A stretch of DNA of 30,741 nucleotides from CAZTDD01 sp964612675 (GCA_964612675.1 CAZTDD010000084.1:1-30741), one strand, 5' to 3'. Positions 6,680 to 15,999 are shown, counted from the first letter of the stretch. Program-made: numbers and translations. Notes: a model not told the origin generated them from the sequence alone.

Positions 6680-8611
6680 TCAGGAATTCACGGTCCGTGA
6701 ACCGTAATCGATCTGCTGATATGTCTCGTTGATCTCGCGAATGAAGTCTTCGTATTCCCGCCGGATGGTTTGCCGGACGTCCTTGTTCAGCTTCTTCATC
6801 CTCCGTCTTGCCTCTGCCAGAATCTCTTCTCGGTATTTCGAATACTCTGTCAGAAAGACTTCGGTGGATTGGGCGGTGTTGTTCACATACTGCGTGACTC
6901 TTTGTGAGAATGCAGAGCGCGTCTCCGCAAAGAAACGTTTGATATGTGCCGCCTCGAACGCTAGGCGAGTGATCTCACTGAAATGGTGTCCTTGAATCGC
7001 CAGACTGACGGCGCATGCGAAAAAGGAGGGTTTCTTCAAAAGAGTTTGCACTAGGTACTTCGACGCGCTCCACCGATATGATTTGAACGGGATTGTCGCC
7101 AGGTAGTAGAAAAAGGCTCGAGTGTCGCTCCAACGAAAATGTCCTCTGGTTTTCGGACTATTCCATCGGTTCCGCAATGCGGCGCAACGTTCAAAATAGC
7201 TCGACAGATCGGAAGGGTATACGGACTTCAGTATTCTCTGATAATCGGCGGATACATCATCCATCGGACGCTTTGTTATGAAATTCGTTTGAAACGAGTG
7301 GGTGTTGTTCCCGCTTGCTTCGCTCAAAAGCCTGCCCTCTCGTTTCAATCGATCATAGAGGTCGGTCTCCGGCAACGCCTGCATAAGACCTACCATCGCA
7401 ACTGGAATGCCCAAGAGACGAATGAACTCGATCATCCGGTCGCCAATATCCTCGGGATCATTATCGAAACCGAGAATGAATCCGGACGAAACCTGCATGC
7501 CCCAATGCTGCAACTTCTGGACCTTCTCGAAGACGCTCCCTTTTGTGTTGATATGCTTACGAGTCTCCCTGAGACTCTCCTCCGAGGGTGTTTCGATCCC
7601 GATAAACACAGAGTCGAATCCGGCCTCTCTGAACGCGTGAAGCAATTCGTCGTCGTCAGCCAAAGTCAATGTGACCTCGGTGTAAAAGGGGAATGGATAC
7701 TTGTGCCGCTTCTGCCATTTGGCCACGTCCGCTAGAATTTCCTTGGCCCTTCGTTTGTCTCCAATAAAATTGTCGTCAACAACGAAAACAGGCCCCCGCC
7801 ATTTCAGCCTGTAGAGCTCCTCGAGCTCCGCACACATGTTGTCTGTGGGTTTGCAGCGCGGTTTCTTTCCGTATCTCCGCCAGATATCGCAGAACTCGCA
7901 CCCGATTGGGCAGCCTCTGGATGCCTGGACGGACATGCTTCGGTATTTGTTGAGATTGAGCAGGTCGAAACGTGGAGTAGGGGTCAGGCCCATATTCGGG
8001 CGTTTCCGCTCGAGGCGGATATCGCCTTGGTCACCGAAAAACGAGGTGAGAAACTGGAACTCTGTATCCGTAGCCGGTCTTGCGTAAGCCCGCTTGGCTC
8101 TTCCGTTGCAGAAATCCTCCCAGAAAGGCCCCAGTGTGTTTTCCGCTTCACCGATCACGAAATGATCCACATCGGGCAGTTCCGCATAGGCACTCGACGG
8201 GTACGGGCCGCCTGCCACAACGGGTACCCCGACGCGATTCGCTCGATGAGTTACTTCTTCAAACGACTCTTTCTGGACGATCATCGCTGAAACGAATACC
8301 GCATCCGCCCATTCCAGTTGATCGTCGGTTAGCGGTTCTACGTTCATGTCAATGAGACGAAGCTCGCACGAACTCGGAAGCATTGCGGCAACCGTCGTCA
8401 ACCCGAGTGGCGGGAACGCACTCTTCTTCCCGACCATCTTGAGAGCGGTGCTGAAACTCCAATACGTCATTCGCGGGATGACAGGATACACCAACAGGAT
8501 CTTCTTCGTCGCACCGCAGGAAAGCTGGAACGTGCCGGTGGATTCTTCAGCGATTGGATTCTTGCTTTGACAGCTCTGTAGCAATGTGGATCGTTCGGAA
8601 TTTCTATACAT
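6680..8611 (-). CDS. B12-binding radical SAM protein, HpnP-like (DUF4070-type)
   Basis: This 643-residue protein has an N-terminal cobalamin-binding-like domain (about 37-170; KKILLVYPVIP, PPLGLTTVAAMLP, VVAGGPYPSS, VIGEAE). A radical SAM barrel follows, with the [4Fe-4S] ligands Cys234, Cys238 and Cys241 in CPIGCEFC, then FVVDDNFIGDK and GIETPSEESL. The linker TPRFDLLNLNKY before the cluster and the later part (about 430-560) match the family that includes hopanoid 2-methylase HpnP. Such enzymes methylate unactivated carbons, so a lipid or similar substrate is possible but not shown. The classic DxHxxG cobalamin motif is not visible, as is usual in this group. The last 80 or so residues are charged and helical, probably coiled coil, beyond the core family length. 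No hopanoid gene is nearby. The start at 8611 has only a distant AGAAGG site. Confidence 0.85.
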   Translation of the reverse strand: MYRNSERSTLLQSCQSKNPIAEESTGTFQLSCGATKKILLVYPVIPRMTYWSFSTALKMVGKKSAFPPLGLTTVAAMLPSSCELRLIDMNVEPLTDDQLEWADAVFVSAMIVQKESFEEVTHRANRVGVPVVAGGPYPSSAYAELPDVDHFVIGEAENTLGPFWEDFCNGRAKRAYARPATDTEFQFLTSFFGDQGDIRLERKRPNMGLTPTPRFDLLNLNKYRSMSVQASRGCPIGCEFCDIWRRYGKKPRCKPTDNMCAELEELYRLKWRGPVFVVDDNFIGDKRRAKEILADVAKWQKRHKYPFPFYTEVTLTLADDDELLHAFREAGFDSVFIGIETPSEESLRETRKHINTKGSVFEKVQKLQHWGMQVSSGFILGFDNDPEDIGDRMIEFIRLLGIPVAMVGLMQALPETDLYDRLKREGRLLSEASGNNTHSFQTNFITKRPMDDVSADYQRILKSVYPSDLSSYFERCAALRNRWNSPKTRGHFRWSDTRAFFYYLATIPFKSYRWSASKYLVQTLLKKPSFFACAVSLAIQGHHFSEITRLAFEAAHIKRFFAETRSAFSQRVTQYVNNTAQSTEVFLTEYSKYREEILAEARRRMKKLNKDVRQTIRREYEDFIREINETYQQIDYGSRTVNS

Positions 8612-8950
8612 TATGAGAGTAGATTACCTTCTTCTGATGCCCGACAAACCTCAACCCGTTTTAAGCCCAAGAACCGATACACAGTCCTTGGGGACCCATA
8701 CTGATAGTAGTCAAAATACACCGAACCTGCCACCCGCTAATACAAAATCACCTTATCATGATACCTAGATAGGGACTCTGTCAAAGCGTCCCCGACCCTT
8801 TATTTCAACGCCGTAGGTCGGTGTCTGCAGGACCTACCAGCGTAGACCATGCAAACCATCCGGATCGCCGGACTTAATTTGTCCTAAGTCTAATCTTTCG
8901 AAAACCTTAGTGTCTCTCTATGACTCGCCGTCGAGAGAATGGCGTTCCTC
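8612..8950. other. Intergenic region with two inverted repeats
   Basis: No gene is visible in these 339 bases. There are two inverted repeats: GTAGGTC/GACCTAC at 8813-8837 (11-base loop) and GACTTA/TAAGTC at 8871-8890 (8-base loop). They lie between the end of the zinc-ribbon gene and the start of the radical SAM gene, both on the minus strand. They could be terminator remnants or operator sites, but neither has a T tract. Confidence 0.4.
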
Positions 8951-9238
8951 TCAGACGGAAATTCCCCGCTCCCGGATTTCCGCCAGTTTCTTCTCACTGC
9001 ATTCGCTACAGCGGAATTCGGGGATCTTTGTTCTGGCATTGTAGTCTTTTGCCCGCACCAAACGTCTCACGCGGCCTTTTTTTCCACAATCGCAGCAGAC
9101 TCCTTCTCGTTTCTCGTGCCATTCTTCGATCAGAGATGGATCCGGCTCAGGGATTGTATTTGCTCCGCATGAAGGACACTGTTCTTGGATGGCGAACACC
9201 GTAAGTCCGCACTCTGAACATACACGATAGTCGTTCAT
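8951..9238 (-). CDS. Small double zinc-ribbon protein
   Basis: This 95-residue cytoplasmic protein has two zinc-binding modules made of CxxC pairs. The first is CSECGL with CPSCGA (residues 8-24); the second is CDCGKKG with FRCSEC, spaced about 30 residues apart by a basic stretch (RVRRLVRAKDYNA). The basic second module could contact nucleic acid, but no specific family is recognised. Its ATG overlaps the stop of pssA in an ATGA arrangement, so the two are translationally coupled. A rubredoxin-like or redox role is unlikely because the residues around the Cys pairs do not match. Function remains unknown. Confidence 0.8.
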   Translation of the reverse strand: MNDYRVCSECGLTVFAIQEQCPSCGANTIPEPDPSLIEEWHEKREGVCCDCGKKGRVRRLVRAKDYNARTKIPEFRCSECSEKKLAEIRERGISV

Positions 9239-10041
9239 TTCTGTGTTTCTCCACTTGCTGACATGATTTCCTGATCGCTTTCGGTTACCGATGAGCGGTG
9301 TCTACGCAAGAGCATTATCGGCCCGAGAGATACATAGGTCGCGAAACAAAATAGCATCGTGAACTGTGGATGCAATACCCCTAGACTCAAGGCAAGAGCG
9401 ATCACGACAGTGTGGTGGAAGAGACTTCGGCGCTCCACATACCGTGCCGCCAAATCGGGATATTTCACGTGACTCACCATAAGTACCGCCAGAACGATGG
9501 TTAAGAGATGAAGGCCGAGACGTAGCGGACCCCCCTGAGAAAGAACCCAACCATAGTGCGTCAATACCAAAACAAGTGACGACAGGAATCCGGCCGCCGC
9601 CGGACACGGAAGCCCCGTAAAATGGATCTTCCGGCTGCTGCTATGCGCCATGACGTTGTAGCGCGCAAGTCGAAGCGCCGTGCATAACACATAGATCAGC
9701 ATAAGCGATATACCCAGCTTTTCCCCGGCTGGGTAGAGCAAACGCCTCAGCATGACAGCGGGGGCCACGCCAAAAGATATCAAGTCGCCCAGCGAATCCA
9801 GCTCCACTCCCAGTGGGGAACTCACCTTCAGCAACTTCGCAACCTTGCCGTCCAGGCCGTCGCAGACAAAAGCTACCAAGACCATCCACGCGGCCAGCTC
9901 CAGATAACCGTCCATGCTATAAACAATTGCGAGCAAGCCGCTTACGATGCTCGCACTTGTTAACAGGGTCGGAAACAGATGGGTCGCTCGGATCATCCTC
10001 GGCTTCAACGATTTTCGGAACTTCCCACGTGAATCTGTCAT
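9235..10041 (-). CDS. pssA: CDP-diacylglycerol--serine O-phosphatidyltransferase
   Basis: PssA makes phosphatidylserine, the precursor of phosphatidylethanolamine, from CDP-diacylglycerol and serine at the inner membrane. The 268-residue protein opens with the family block HLFPTLLTSASIVSGLLAI. It then has the CDP-alcohol motif DGLDGKVAK, an 8-residue gap, and GVELDSLGDLISFGVAPA; that last block is typical of the type II PssA group. The Arg of DxxDGxxAR is Lys here, a conservative but notable change. Seven or eight membrane segments follow. The Arg/Lys-rich N-terminal stretch before residue 20 is probably cytoplasmic. The ATG at 10041 is preceded by GGAG at seven bases; a TTG codon at 10065 would add eight residues but lacks such a site. 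The downstream zinc-ribbon gene overlaps by four bases. Confidence 0.9.
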   Translation of the reverse strand: MTDSRGKFRKSLKPRMIRATHLFPTLLTSASIVSGLLAIVYSMDGYLELAAWMVLVAFVCDGLDGKVAKLLKVSSPLGVELDSLGDLISFGVAPAVMLRRLLYPAGEKLGISLMLIYVLCTALRLARYNVMAHSSSRKIHFTGLPCPAAAGFLSSLVLVLTHYGWVLSQGGPLRLGLHLLTIVLAVLMVSHVKYPDLAARYVERRSLFHHTVVIALALSLGVLHPQFTMLFCFATYVSLGPIMLLRRHRSSVTESDQEIMSASGETQK

Positions 10042-10112
10042 CAACCTACTCCATCGAAAGTCCAATCCGTGAAACCGAATGACCCAGGAACCAATTGGCT
10101 CGATTCTCTTTC

Positions 10113-10129
10113 ATGGTACATAGTGTACC
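10113..10129. promoter_or_regulatory. Dyad operator candidate between pssA and the glycosyltransferase gene
   Basis: ATGGTAC, five bases (ATAGT), then GTACC forms a dyad in the divergent gap 10042-10246. The inner GGTACA-TAG-TGTACC is perfect. A closely similar dyad with the same ATGGTAC half-site lies at 22136-22153 in another divergent promoter region. A repressor site is possible; no regulator is identified. Confidence 0.4.
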
Positions 10130-10246
10130 TTCTTCCAACCTTCTCGTCACCAGCGCTCATAAGCCTTCCTTTTGAAACCTCATCCGATCGCATTACTCTT
10201 GCCCGGATGAATCCGGCAGACGATCATCCGGTGAGGAGGATGTGGG

Positions 10247-11845
10247 ATGCCTCGTGATCGCCAAACTCTCGGGACGTGTTTTCTTCTCTTCGGACTGCCT
10301 CTTGCGATCCGTCTCTTTTTCTGTGTTCTATGGAGCAACGCATTCACCTGGGGAGACGGTTTGTTCTATGCCGCCATCGCGGAGCAATTCTTCGCGCATG
10401 GGTGGCTGCAGGATTATCTTCTTCTATTTCCGCCGGGCTATCCCGCCGCTGTGATCGCAGCGCGCCTTCTTTTTCCATTGGATGCTGCCTTGGTTTTCGT
10501 TTCTCTGGCTGCCGGTGCCGTGGTGCCGGCGCTTGTATGGTGGATTGTTCGCCAGAACGGAGAAACACGGACCGCCTGGTACGCGTGGGCGCTCACATCT
10601 TGCTCTCCACTGCTCATCGGTCTTTCCATGGAACGCCTCGCGGATTCGCTGTTCATCGCTCTTCTGGTTGCGGCTCTTGGTTCTCTGATTCGGTTCCTTT
10701 CAGGCGCCAAGCTCAGGTGGTTACTGTTTTTCTCAATCTTCTCCGCCCTCGCTGTGCAAACGAAGCCCGAGGCTCTCATTCTCGTAGCTTTGCAGACGGT
10801 CCTTTTATTGGTCTTGAAGAGGTTCCGACTCTCCCGACGGTTTCTCTATCTCGGGGTGGTTTGGGGGATCGTTCTCGTGATTGGATCGCCTTACTGGATC
10901 TGGCTGCATCACAAGACCGGGAATTGGATGATCTCGGGGAAAGCTCCGCTCAATTTGATGCATGCCCGTGCAAAAGCGGTCACCGACAGCCACTCGGAGG
11001 AACTGAGGTTTGTCTATCGAGAAGCGTTCTCTCTCGATGAGTCGGGACAACTTGCGTTTCTCCATCGGGATGCCGGTTTCTCCAACTACCTTCTCGAAGA
11101 ACCGATCCGGGCCGCCGGAGTGTATTGGAAGAATGTGATCGCAGGCATCCGGATCCTTTCTCCGGCCGCTTTGCCGCTCATATTGGCGGCTTTCGCCGGG
11201 TCTGTATTGTTGCTTCAACGAAGACAACGCCTCTTGTGGCTCTTCCTTATGGCACCCGTAATTCTGCTTGTTTTCCCTCCTTTCTTCGTTACCTTGGCAC
11301 AACCTTCCTTTCACCCCGGAAGATTGGCCGGCCCGGTTGTACCCTCTTTGATTATTGTTGCGGCGTACGGATTGGACGGGTTGACACAGAGCAGAAGACG
11401 ACTTTCGTTGTGGATAGTCGCCGCCTGGTGCGTCGCCGCGCTTTCGCTGGCCTATCAACAGACGACGACACTCGATCAGGCCAACCGTTCGGAGAGACGC
11501 TTGATCGACCTGCATCGCGAAAGCGTTTCCTCGTGGCTTGAAAACGAGACCCCCTCGGAGGCGATTATTGTCTCGACAAGTCTGTTGGATGATGCATATG
11601 GCGGGCGGCGGTCTGTGTGGTTCCCCTGGGGGGAAAGTACAAGGCTCTTCGAATACCTGCATCGTCGAAGAGTGGACTATGTTCTTCAGGATACACACGG
11701 AGGGATCTTCACTCCCGGATTTGAAGCCGTGGACGTCGACCCGAGAATGCATGGGTTTCAGCCAGTGAACTCCTTGGATACTGTTCCGCCTGTTGTCATT
11801 TATCAGAGCACGGAGTCCACGGTTCCTACTGAGGGAATCGAGTAG
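10247..11845 (+). CDS. Membrane glycosyltransferase, ArnT/PMT-like (GT39 superfamily)
   Basis: This 532-residue polytopic protein should transfer a sugar from a polyprenyl-phosphate donor to a periplasmic acceptor. After a first membrane helix it shows the expected acidic loop TWGDGLFYAAIAEQFF (Asp37, Tyr41) followed by PPGYPAAVI. This is the GT-C pattern in which an Asp in the first outer loop is catalytic. About ten further hydrophobic helices follow, including a run of Leu/Val helices near residues 185-215 and 300-345. A soluble C-terminal part (about 400-532) completes it. GAGGAGG lies seven bases before the ATG. The neighbour upstream is divergent pssA; downstream by 88 bases is the dehydratase gene. 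Acceptor and donor are unknown. The polyprenyl-linked product of the UbiA-family enzyme at 3304-4227 is a conceivable donor branch, but nothing here proves it. Confidence 0.8.
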   Translation: MPRDRQTLGTCFLLFGLPLAIRLFFCVLWSNAFTWGDGLFYAAIAEQFFAHGWLQDYLLLFPPGYPAAVIAARLLFPLDAALVFVSLAAGAVVPALVWWIVRQNGETRTAWYAWALTSCSPLLIGLSMERLADSLFIALLVAALGSLIRFLSGAKLRWLLFFSIFSALAVQTKPEALILVALQTVLLLVLKRFRLSRRFLYLGVVWGIVLVIGSPYWIWLHHKTGNWMISGKAPLNLMHARAKAVTDSHSEELRFVYREAFSLDESGQLAFLHRDAGFSNYLLEEPIRAAGVYWKNVIAGIRILSPAALPLILAAFAGSVLLLQRRQRLLWLFLMAPVILLVFPPFFVTLAQPSFHPGRLAGPVVPSLIIVAAYGLDGLTQSRRRLSLWIVAAWCVAALSLAYQQTTTLDQANRSERRLIDLHRESVSSWLENETPSEAIIVSTSLLDDAYGGRRSVWFPWGESTRLFEYLHRRRVDYVLQDTHGGIFTPGFEAVDVDPRMHGFQPVNSLDTVPPVVIYQSTESTVPTEGIE

Positions 11846-11933
11846 CGTGAGGAACGACAATGTCGCTCCAAGTTTTCGTCTATTTGTCCTATGGTATGCC
11901 CCAGTTCTATTCTCATAATGAAGAGATCCTCCA

Positions 11934-14075
11934 ATGAATCCAGGCCCAAAACAACTGCGCCGTCTCAAGAATCCCTATCGCGATAATGTTCAAGGCAAAG
12001 CGAACGAACCTCATACCGTCGTGGCCCTGTTGGAAGCGGCAAAACAGGAATTCCGGTTTGCTCTTGATGATATAACCCAGGACGAAGTCGTCCGGCGTCT
12101 CGACAAAGGCAACCCGCGCATCGCGATCATTGGCGGCTCGGCGGATCATCCAGCGCATGTGGAGGACCGTTCCACGACCTTGTTCGCCGTAGGGGCTCTT
12201 TGGAAACGAGGGGCCATACCATTCGCCTTCAGTGTTCCAGTCCTCTGCGACGGAACCGCTCAGAGCAATCTGGGTATGTGTTACTCCCTCCAGTCACGCA
12301 ACCTGGTTGCCGAGATGGTAATCAACCAGATGGAGGCTCATTCCTACCATGGCGCAATTGTCCTTCAGGGCTGTGACAAGACACCGTTTGCGATCTGCTC
12401 CGGCCTGGCTTATCTGGATCGGTTGCGCCGCCGACGCGGTGAGGCGCCGGTTCATGCCACGTTTGTACCCGCCCACGTCTTGCGCGGCGGAACTTTTCCT
12501 AGAGAATTACGTCACGATTTGCGAAAGCTCTCACGCAAATGCCGTGACTGTGGACACGCCGAAATTGCCGATGATATCGAGCGCGTCACGGAGCACATTC
12601 TTCAATGCACCTCGAATCAGGCGTTTCAGGGAGTATTGATAAGGGCTCGAAGACACGGCTTGCTGACTGCAAAGGAGCACAAAGACCTCGAACTCCGCAT
12701 CGCAGCAAACACCTGTCACCCTCAGGGAGGCATTTGCGCATTCAACGGTACGGGAAATTCATGCCGGATCGCAATGAGTGCTTTCGGTCTTGTACATCCC
12801 GCCGTCGAGTTTCTTACCGATCCCCCGACTGCTTCGCAAATCGATACGACCGTGGATGCGTTCATGAAGCTGATCGACCGGGATGAGGCCTCGGTCGCCA
12901 ACCTCGTTGTTGATGGATTTTCGAATGCGGTCCGTGTCCACAGCGCCACGGGAGGATCGACCAACCTCATCTTGCACATGCTGGCCACACGGACCTATGC
13001 GGGGATGCGCACACACCTGGATGACTATGAATCGATTCGATTGGGGGAACACGTCCCGGATCTGTTCGATTATAGTCTCACAGAAGATCGCCACATTTTT
13101 TCACTCGCACAGCAGGTTGTACGCGGAGAATCGATGGGAGTGGCCACGGTTCTCTATGAATTGAATCGTCTGGGAATTCCCGTCGATCTGGACGCGATGA
13201 CCGTGGACTGCACGAGCTGGGCGAAACGGATCGGTAAAGGCCGCAAAGCCTCTGCCTCAAAGGTCAAGGAGAATCCGATCATCCTTGACCGCCCGAGGAA
13301 ACCCCTTGGAGGAATAGACCAACTTCACGGGAATTTCTTTTCGAGCGCTGTAGTCAAAATCTCCGGAATGCCGGACGAGCAAATTGATGCGTTCGACGAG
13401 ATTGTCGCGATTGTGTGGTACTTCCAGAATGAAGATGAAGCGACGGAGTGCCTCTTGCAGGCCGATCCGATTGAGGAGTTGACTTCCTGCAGAAACCTCT
13501 CGACTCAGGATCTCCGCGTAATCGGTAGCGTGAACCGACAGGCTGAAGAAGATGACGCAAAAGCTTCGAAGCGCACTCTCCTTCATAGAATGGCCGAACA
13601 TGGAAGCCTTCGCATAGCAGTGGTGATAGCAGGGCAGGGACCGAGAGCATTCGGTATGCCGGAGATGTTTACTCCGATGCAGCACGTCAATTCGAGTGTT
13701 GTGCTCAAGCGATACGCCATGATTATCAGCGACGGGCGTTATTCCGGCGTGACCTATGGGGCCGCTGTAGGTCATGTGTGCCCGGAGGCGTTCGACCATG
13801 GGCCGATTATGGCACTCCAAACCGGGGATCTTCTCTGGATCCGCCTTCGCGAGCGGCGTATCGATCTGTTGGAAAAGAACTCTTTTCGCAATGGGAAGCG
13901 GCACCCGGAGAAACCAAATTGGCATCGCAAACCGCCTCGCCGCCGTCTGCTCGACCGGCGGCACAAGGAATTGCTCGAACGGCGCGGGGCTATCGCCGTT
14001 GTAAATCAAATGGACGATATAAAGGACGCATCTTACGGTGTGGTTCCGGACCGAATCTGGGAAATAGCAGAGTAA
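11934..14075 (+). CDS. IlvD/Edd-family dehydratase, divergent long form
   Basis: The family removes water from dihydroxy or sugar acids using an iron-sulfur cluster. This 713-residue protein keeps the three expected Cys: Cys105 (VLCDGTAQ), Cys147 (QGCDKTPFA, with the metal-ligand Lys149) and Cys268 (GGICAFNGTG). It also keeps VHSATGGSTNLILH and ISDGRYSGVTYGAAVGHVCPE. The wording around CDGTAQSNLGMCYSL is closer to the sugar-acid dehydratase YjhG/YagF type than to classic IlvD. It is longer than both. Roughly 120 residues separate Cys147 and Cys268, about twice the YjhG spacing, and the insert carries KCRDC and further Cys. The tail (about 650-690) is unusually Arg/Lys-rich. No branched-chain amino acid gene is adjacent. 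A sugar acid substrate is an inference. Confidence 0.85.
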   Translation: MNPGPKQLRRLKNPYRDNVQGKANEPHTVVALLEAAKQEFRFALDDITQDEVVRRLDKGNPRIAIIGGSADHPAHVEDRSTTLFAVGALWKRGAIPFAFSVPVLCDGTAQSNLGMCYSLQSRNLVAEMVINQMEAHSYHGAIVLQGCDKTPFAICSGLAYLDRLRRRRGEAPVHATFVPAHVLRGGTFPRELRHDLRKLSRKCRDCGHAEIADDIERVTEHILQCTSNQAFQGVLIRARRHGLLTAKEHKDLELRIAANTCHPQGGICAFNGTGNSCRIAMSAFGLVHPAVEFLTDPPTASQIDTTVDAFMKLIDRDEASVANLVVDGFSNAVRVHSATGGSTNLILHMLATRTYAGMRTHLDDYESIRLGEHVPDLFDYSLTEDRHIFSLAQQVVRGESMGVATVLYELNRLGIPVDLDAMTVDCTSWAKRIGKGRKASASKVKENPIILDRPRKPLGGIDQLHGNFFSSAVVKISGMPDEQIDAFDEIVAIVWYFQNEDEATECLLQADPIEELTSCRNLSTQDLRVIGSVNRQAEEDDAKASKRTLLHRMAEHGSLRIAVVIAGQGPRAFGMPEMFTPMQHVNSSVVLKRYAMIISDGRYSGVTYGAAVGHVCPEAFDHGPIMALQTGDLLWIRLRERRIDLLEKNSFRNGKRHPEKPNWHRKPPRRRLLDRRHKELLERRGAIAVVNQMDDIKDASYGVVPDRIWEIAE

Positions 14076-14117
14076 CTATGGCAATTAGTTCGGCTGAATT
14101 CCATACCGACCCTGAAT

Positions 14118-15929
14118 TCACCGTCGCCGAAATACTCCCGGCACAGATTCGGATCCCTTTCCCCACTCGGGACGCCAGAACAACTTCGCTCCTCCACCCT
14201 CATTGGGATCGTGATCGTTGATCGCTATGTTCAAGCAAAACTCCTCCCAAGATCTACCTTGTTGGACGTTCAAAAACTCTGAGGGAATTGCAACCTCCGC
14301 TGCATATCCGGTCTCTGTCTTTTTACAGACGGCAATAGCTTTTTCTATACTCTTTTCTGTTCCTTCGAGAGCAATCCCTTCGAGAGAAACTCCGGGACTG
14401 AGCTGAAAATAGAGTCTGTCTCCATTCTTTGCGTCTTCTGGATCGGATTCTCCGGGTTTCGCATCAAACCAGATTTCAATGTGATCCTTTGCGGAAGGCT
14501 TCGCTTCAACCCCCGGAAACCACTGATCGTCGAAAACTTCAACCGCCAGATATACATGACGTTCATCATAGGCTGTATCAAACCGAAACATACAATCACC
14601 TGCGCCCGTCCATTTGCCGTCTATGCTGGAGATAGAAGCCGGCTCTGTGCATACCCAATCAAGCATCCCCCAGTCTTCCAGGTTCCCATCGACAAGGACG
14701 GGCGTCGGTCTGTGGTAACAGTCGCCGATACCATCAAATACAACGCGTGTCTCTCCTTCGAATTCAATTGCGCCGGGGCATGGCACGTCATAGGCGGCGG
14801 ACCATTCGTATACAAGCGGATTGAGCTGTGCGAGCGGGACTTGATTCGACGAGTTCAGAGTTACATCGACGCTCTGTACTGAGTTCGGTGGTACAGAAAC
14901 GTACAGATAACGTGAGGGAGAGTAAATGGCATCATGAGGCACAAGGCGAGCCATCCACCGAATCGGAATGTTGCCGTCGTTTCTAACCTGAATTCGTGTT
15001 TTTGCGCCGGTAAACATGCCATTTGTGATTTGGACGGGTTTTGCGGTCACCGCGCTTCCATCGATGAATGGTTTCAAAAGAGATGCAGTTTCCGATGTTG
15101 GATTATCAAGGTAAATCCGGAGTTCGTTTAACCGGTCTGTGTTTATCAGATCGATCCCGGTCTCTAACGCTAAATTCCAATAATCGGGAATATCCGGAGT
15201 CGAATAGAAACGGACCTTTCTTGATTTTGCATGGATATCGTCAAGGATACTCACGAGTTTCTCATATTTTTTATCCGGAATTGTCCCTTCGCCATCCCAG
15301 TCAATATAATCGTCCCAGTTCAATGCGTACCATAGCCAGCGTCGGTCGGCTGGTAGATCCGAGGGACTGTAATCGTTGCTGTCGCGGCACGCGTATCGTG
15401 TTTCATACTGATCGACGTACCGCTGCTTATTCTCCGCGTCTCCCGTGAGAATGACCGTCACGTCCCGGTGATCGATCTCGGAATCGGTAAACCGGGTCAG
15501 CATCGGATACCGGCGAAGAAGCCTATGCAATACTTCAACGATTGCAACATTTGAGTCTTTGATGTCCAGCCAGAGATGAATGGGCCTCTCTGAGACGTAT
15601 AACGCTTTGACAAAGCGCTCCAGCGGGTCCAGATACAGTTCACGTAGCGTGCCCTTATAATTGCCCCGATCATGGGCAACAAGAATCTGGCCTCCCTCCA
15701 ACCAGATATCTGCTTCGATGCTGAAAATCCCCTGTTCGAGAGCATCCAGGAGAGGGCGCCCGTGCTCATAGTCATTGTGTGAATGAGGAAGCGAAAAACC
15801 GGCTCTTGTTTGATGTGCAAGCGAAGAAGGCTTCTGACTTTCCTCAGCCTGAATCGGAGCTGGAAGAGACGATAGTGTGAACGCAAGAAGTAAAGTCAAC
15901 GGGACAAGTGAGTTCGGTCGATATTTCAT
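14118..15929 (-). CDS. Exported phosphodiesterase-like protein with C-terminal CBM9-like module
   Basis: This 603-residue protein begins with a Sec signal (hydrophobic LVPLTLLLAFTL, cleavage near PIQA), so it is exported. Residues about 45-290 resemble the GDPD/PI-PLC-like TIM barrel of the Aim6 type. They contain LPHSHNDYEHGRPLLDAL (His49, His51), then SIEADIWL (Glu72, Asp74) and ILVAHD (His86), followed by HLWLDIKD and a late strand LINTDRL. These are the acid and His positions expected of a phosphodiester-cleaving site. A beta-rich linker follows (about 300-400). Residues about 405-603 match a CBM9-like domain: VLVDGNLEDWG, FDTAYDERHVYLAVEVFDD, HIEIWFDAK, then AAEVAIPSEFL. The pairing suggests action on a cell-surface or extracellular carbohydrate-linked phosphodiester, which is inference. 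It converges on the dehydratase gene with a 42-base gap. Confidence 0.8.
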   Translation of the reverse strand: MKYRPNSLVPLTLLLAFTLSSLPAPIQAEESQKPSSLAHQTRAGFSLPHSHNDYEHGRPLLDALEQGIFSIEADIWLEGGQILVAHDRGNYKGTLRELYLDPLERFVKALYVSERPIHLWLDIKDSNVAIVEVLHRLLRRYPMLTRFTDSEIDHRDVTVILTGDAENKQRYVDQYETRYACRDSNDYSPSDLPADRRWLWYALNWDDYIDWDGEGTIPDKKYEKLVSILDDIHAKSRKVRFYSTPDIPDYWNLALETGIDLINTDRLNELRIYLDNPTSETASLLKPFIDGSAVTAKPVQITNGMFTGAKTRIQVRNDGNIPIRWMARLVPHDAIYSPSRYLYVSVPPNSVQSVDVTLNSSNQVPLAQLNPLVYEWSAAYDVPCPGAIEFEGETRVVFDGIGDCYHRPTPVLVDGNLEDWGMLDWVCTEPASISSIDGKWTGAGDCMFRFDTAYDERHVYLAVEVFDDQWFPGVEAKPSAKDHIEIWFDAKPGESDPEDAKNGDRLYFQLSPGVSLEGIALEGTEKSIEKAIAVCKKTETGYAAEVAIPSEFLNVQQGRSWEEFCLNIAINDHDPNEGGGAKLFWRPEWGKGSESVPGVFRRR

Positions 15930-15999
15930 TATTCTACGAAATGTCCTCCAGCGGGAAAAGTTGATTTATCCAAGAGGCTGTTTCTCGTTTTCCCGTAAG

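Noticed and set aside
10805..11968. 387-residue minus strand frame opposite the glycosyltransferase gene
   Set aside because: It is antisense to a well-supported membrane protein, with Arg/Gly-rich shadow composition and no motif.
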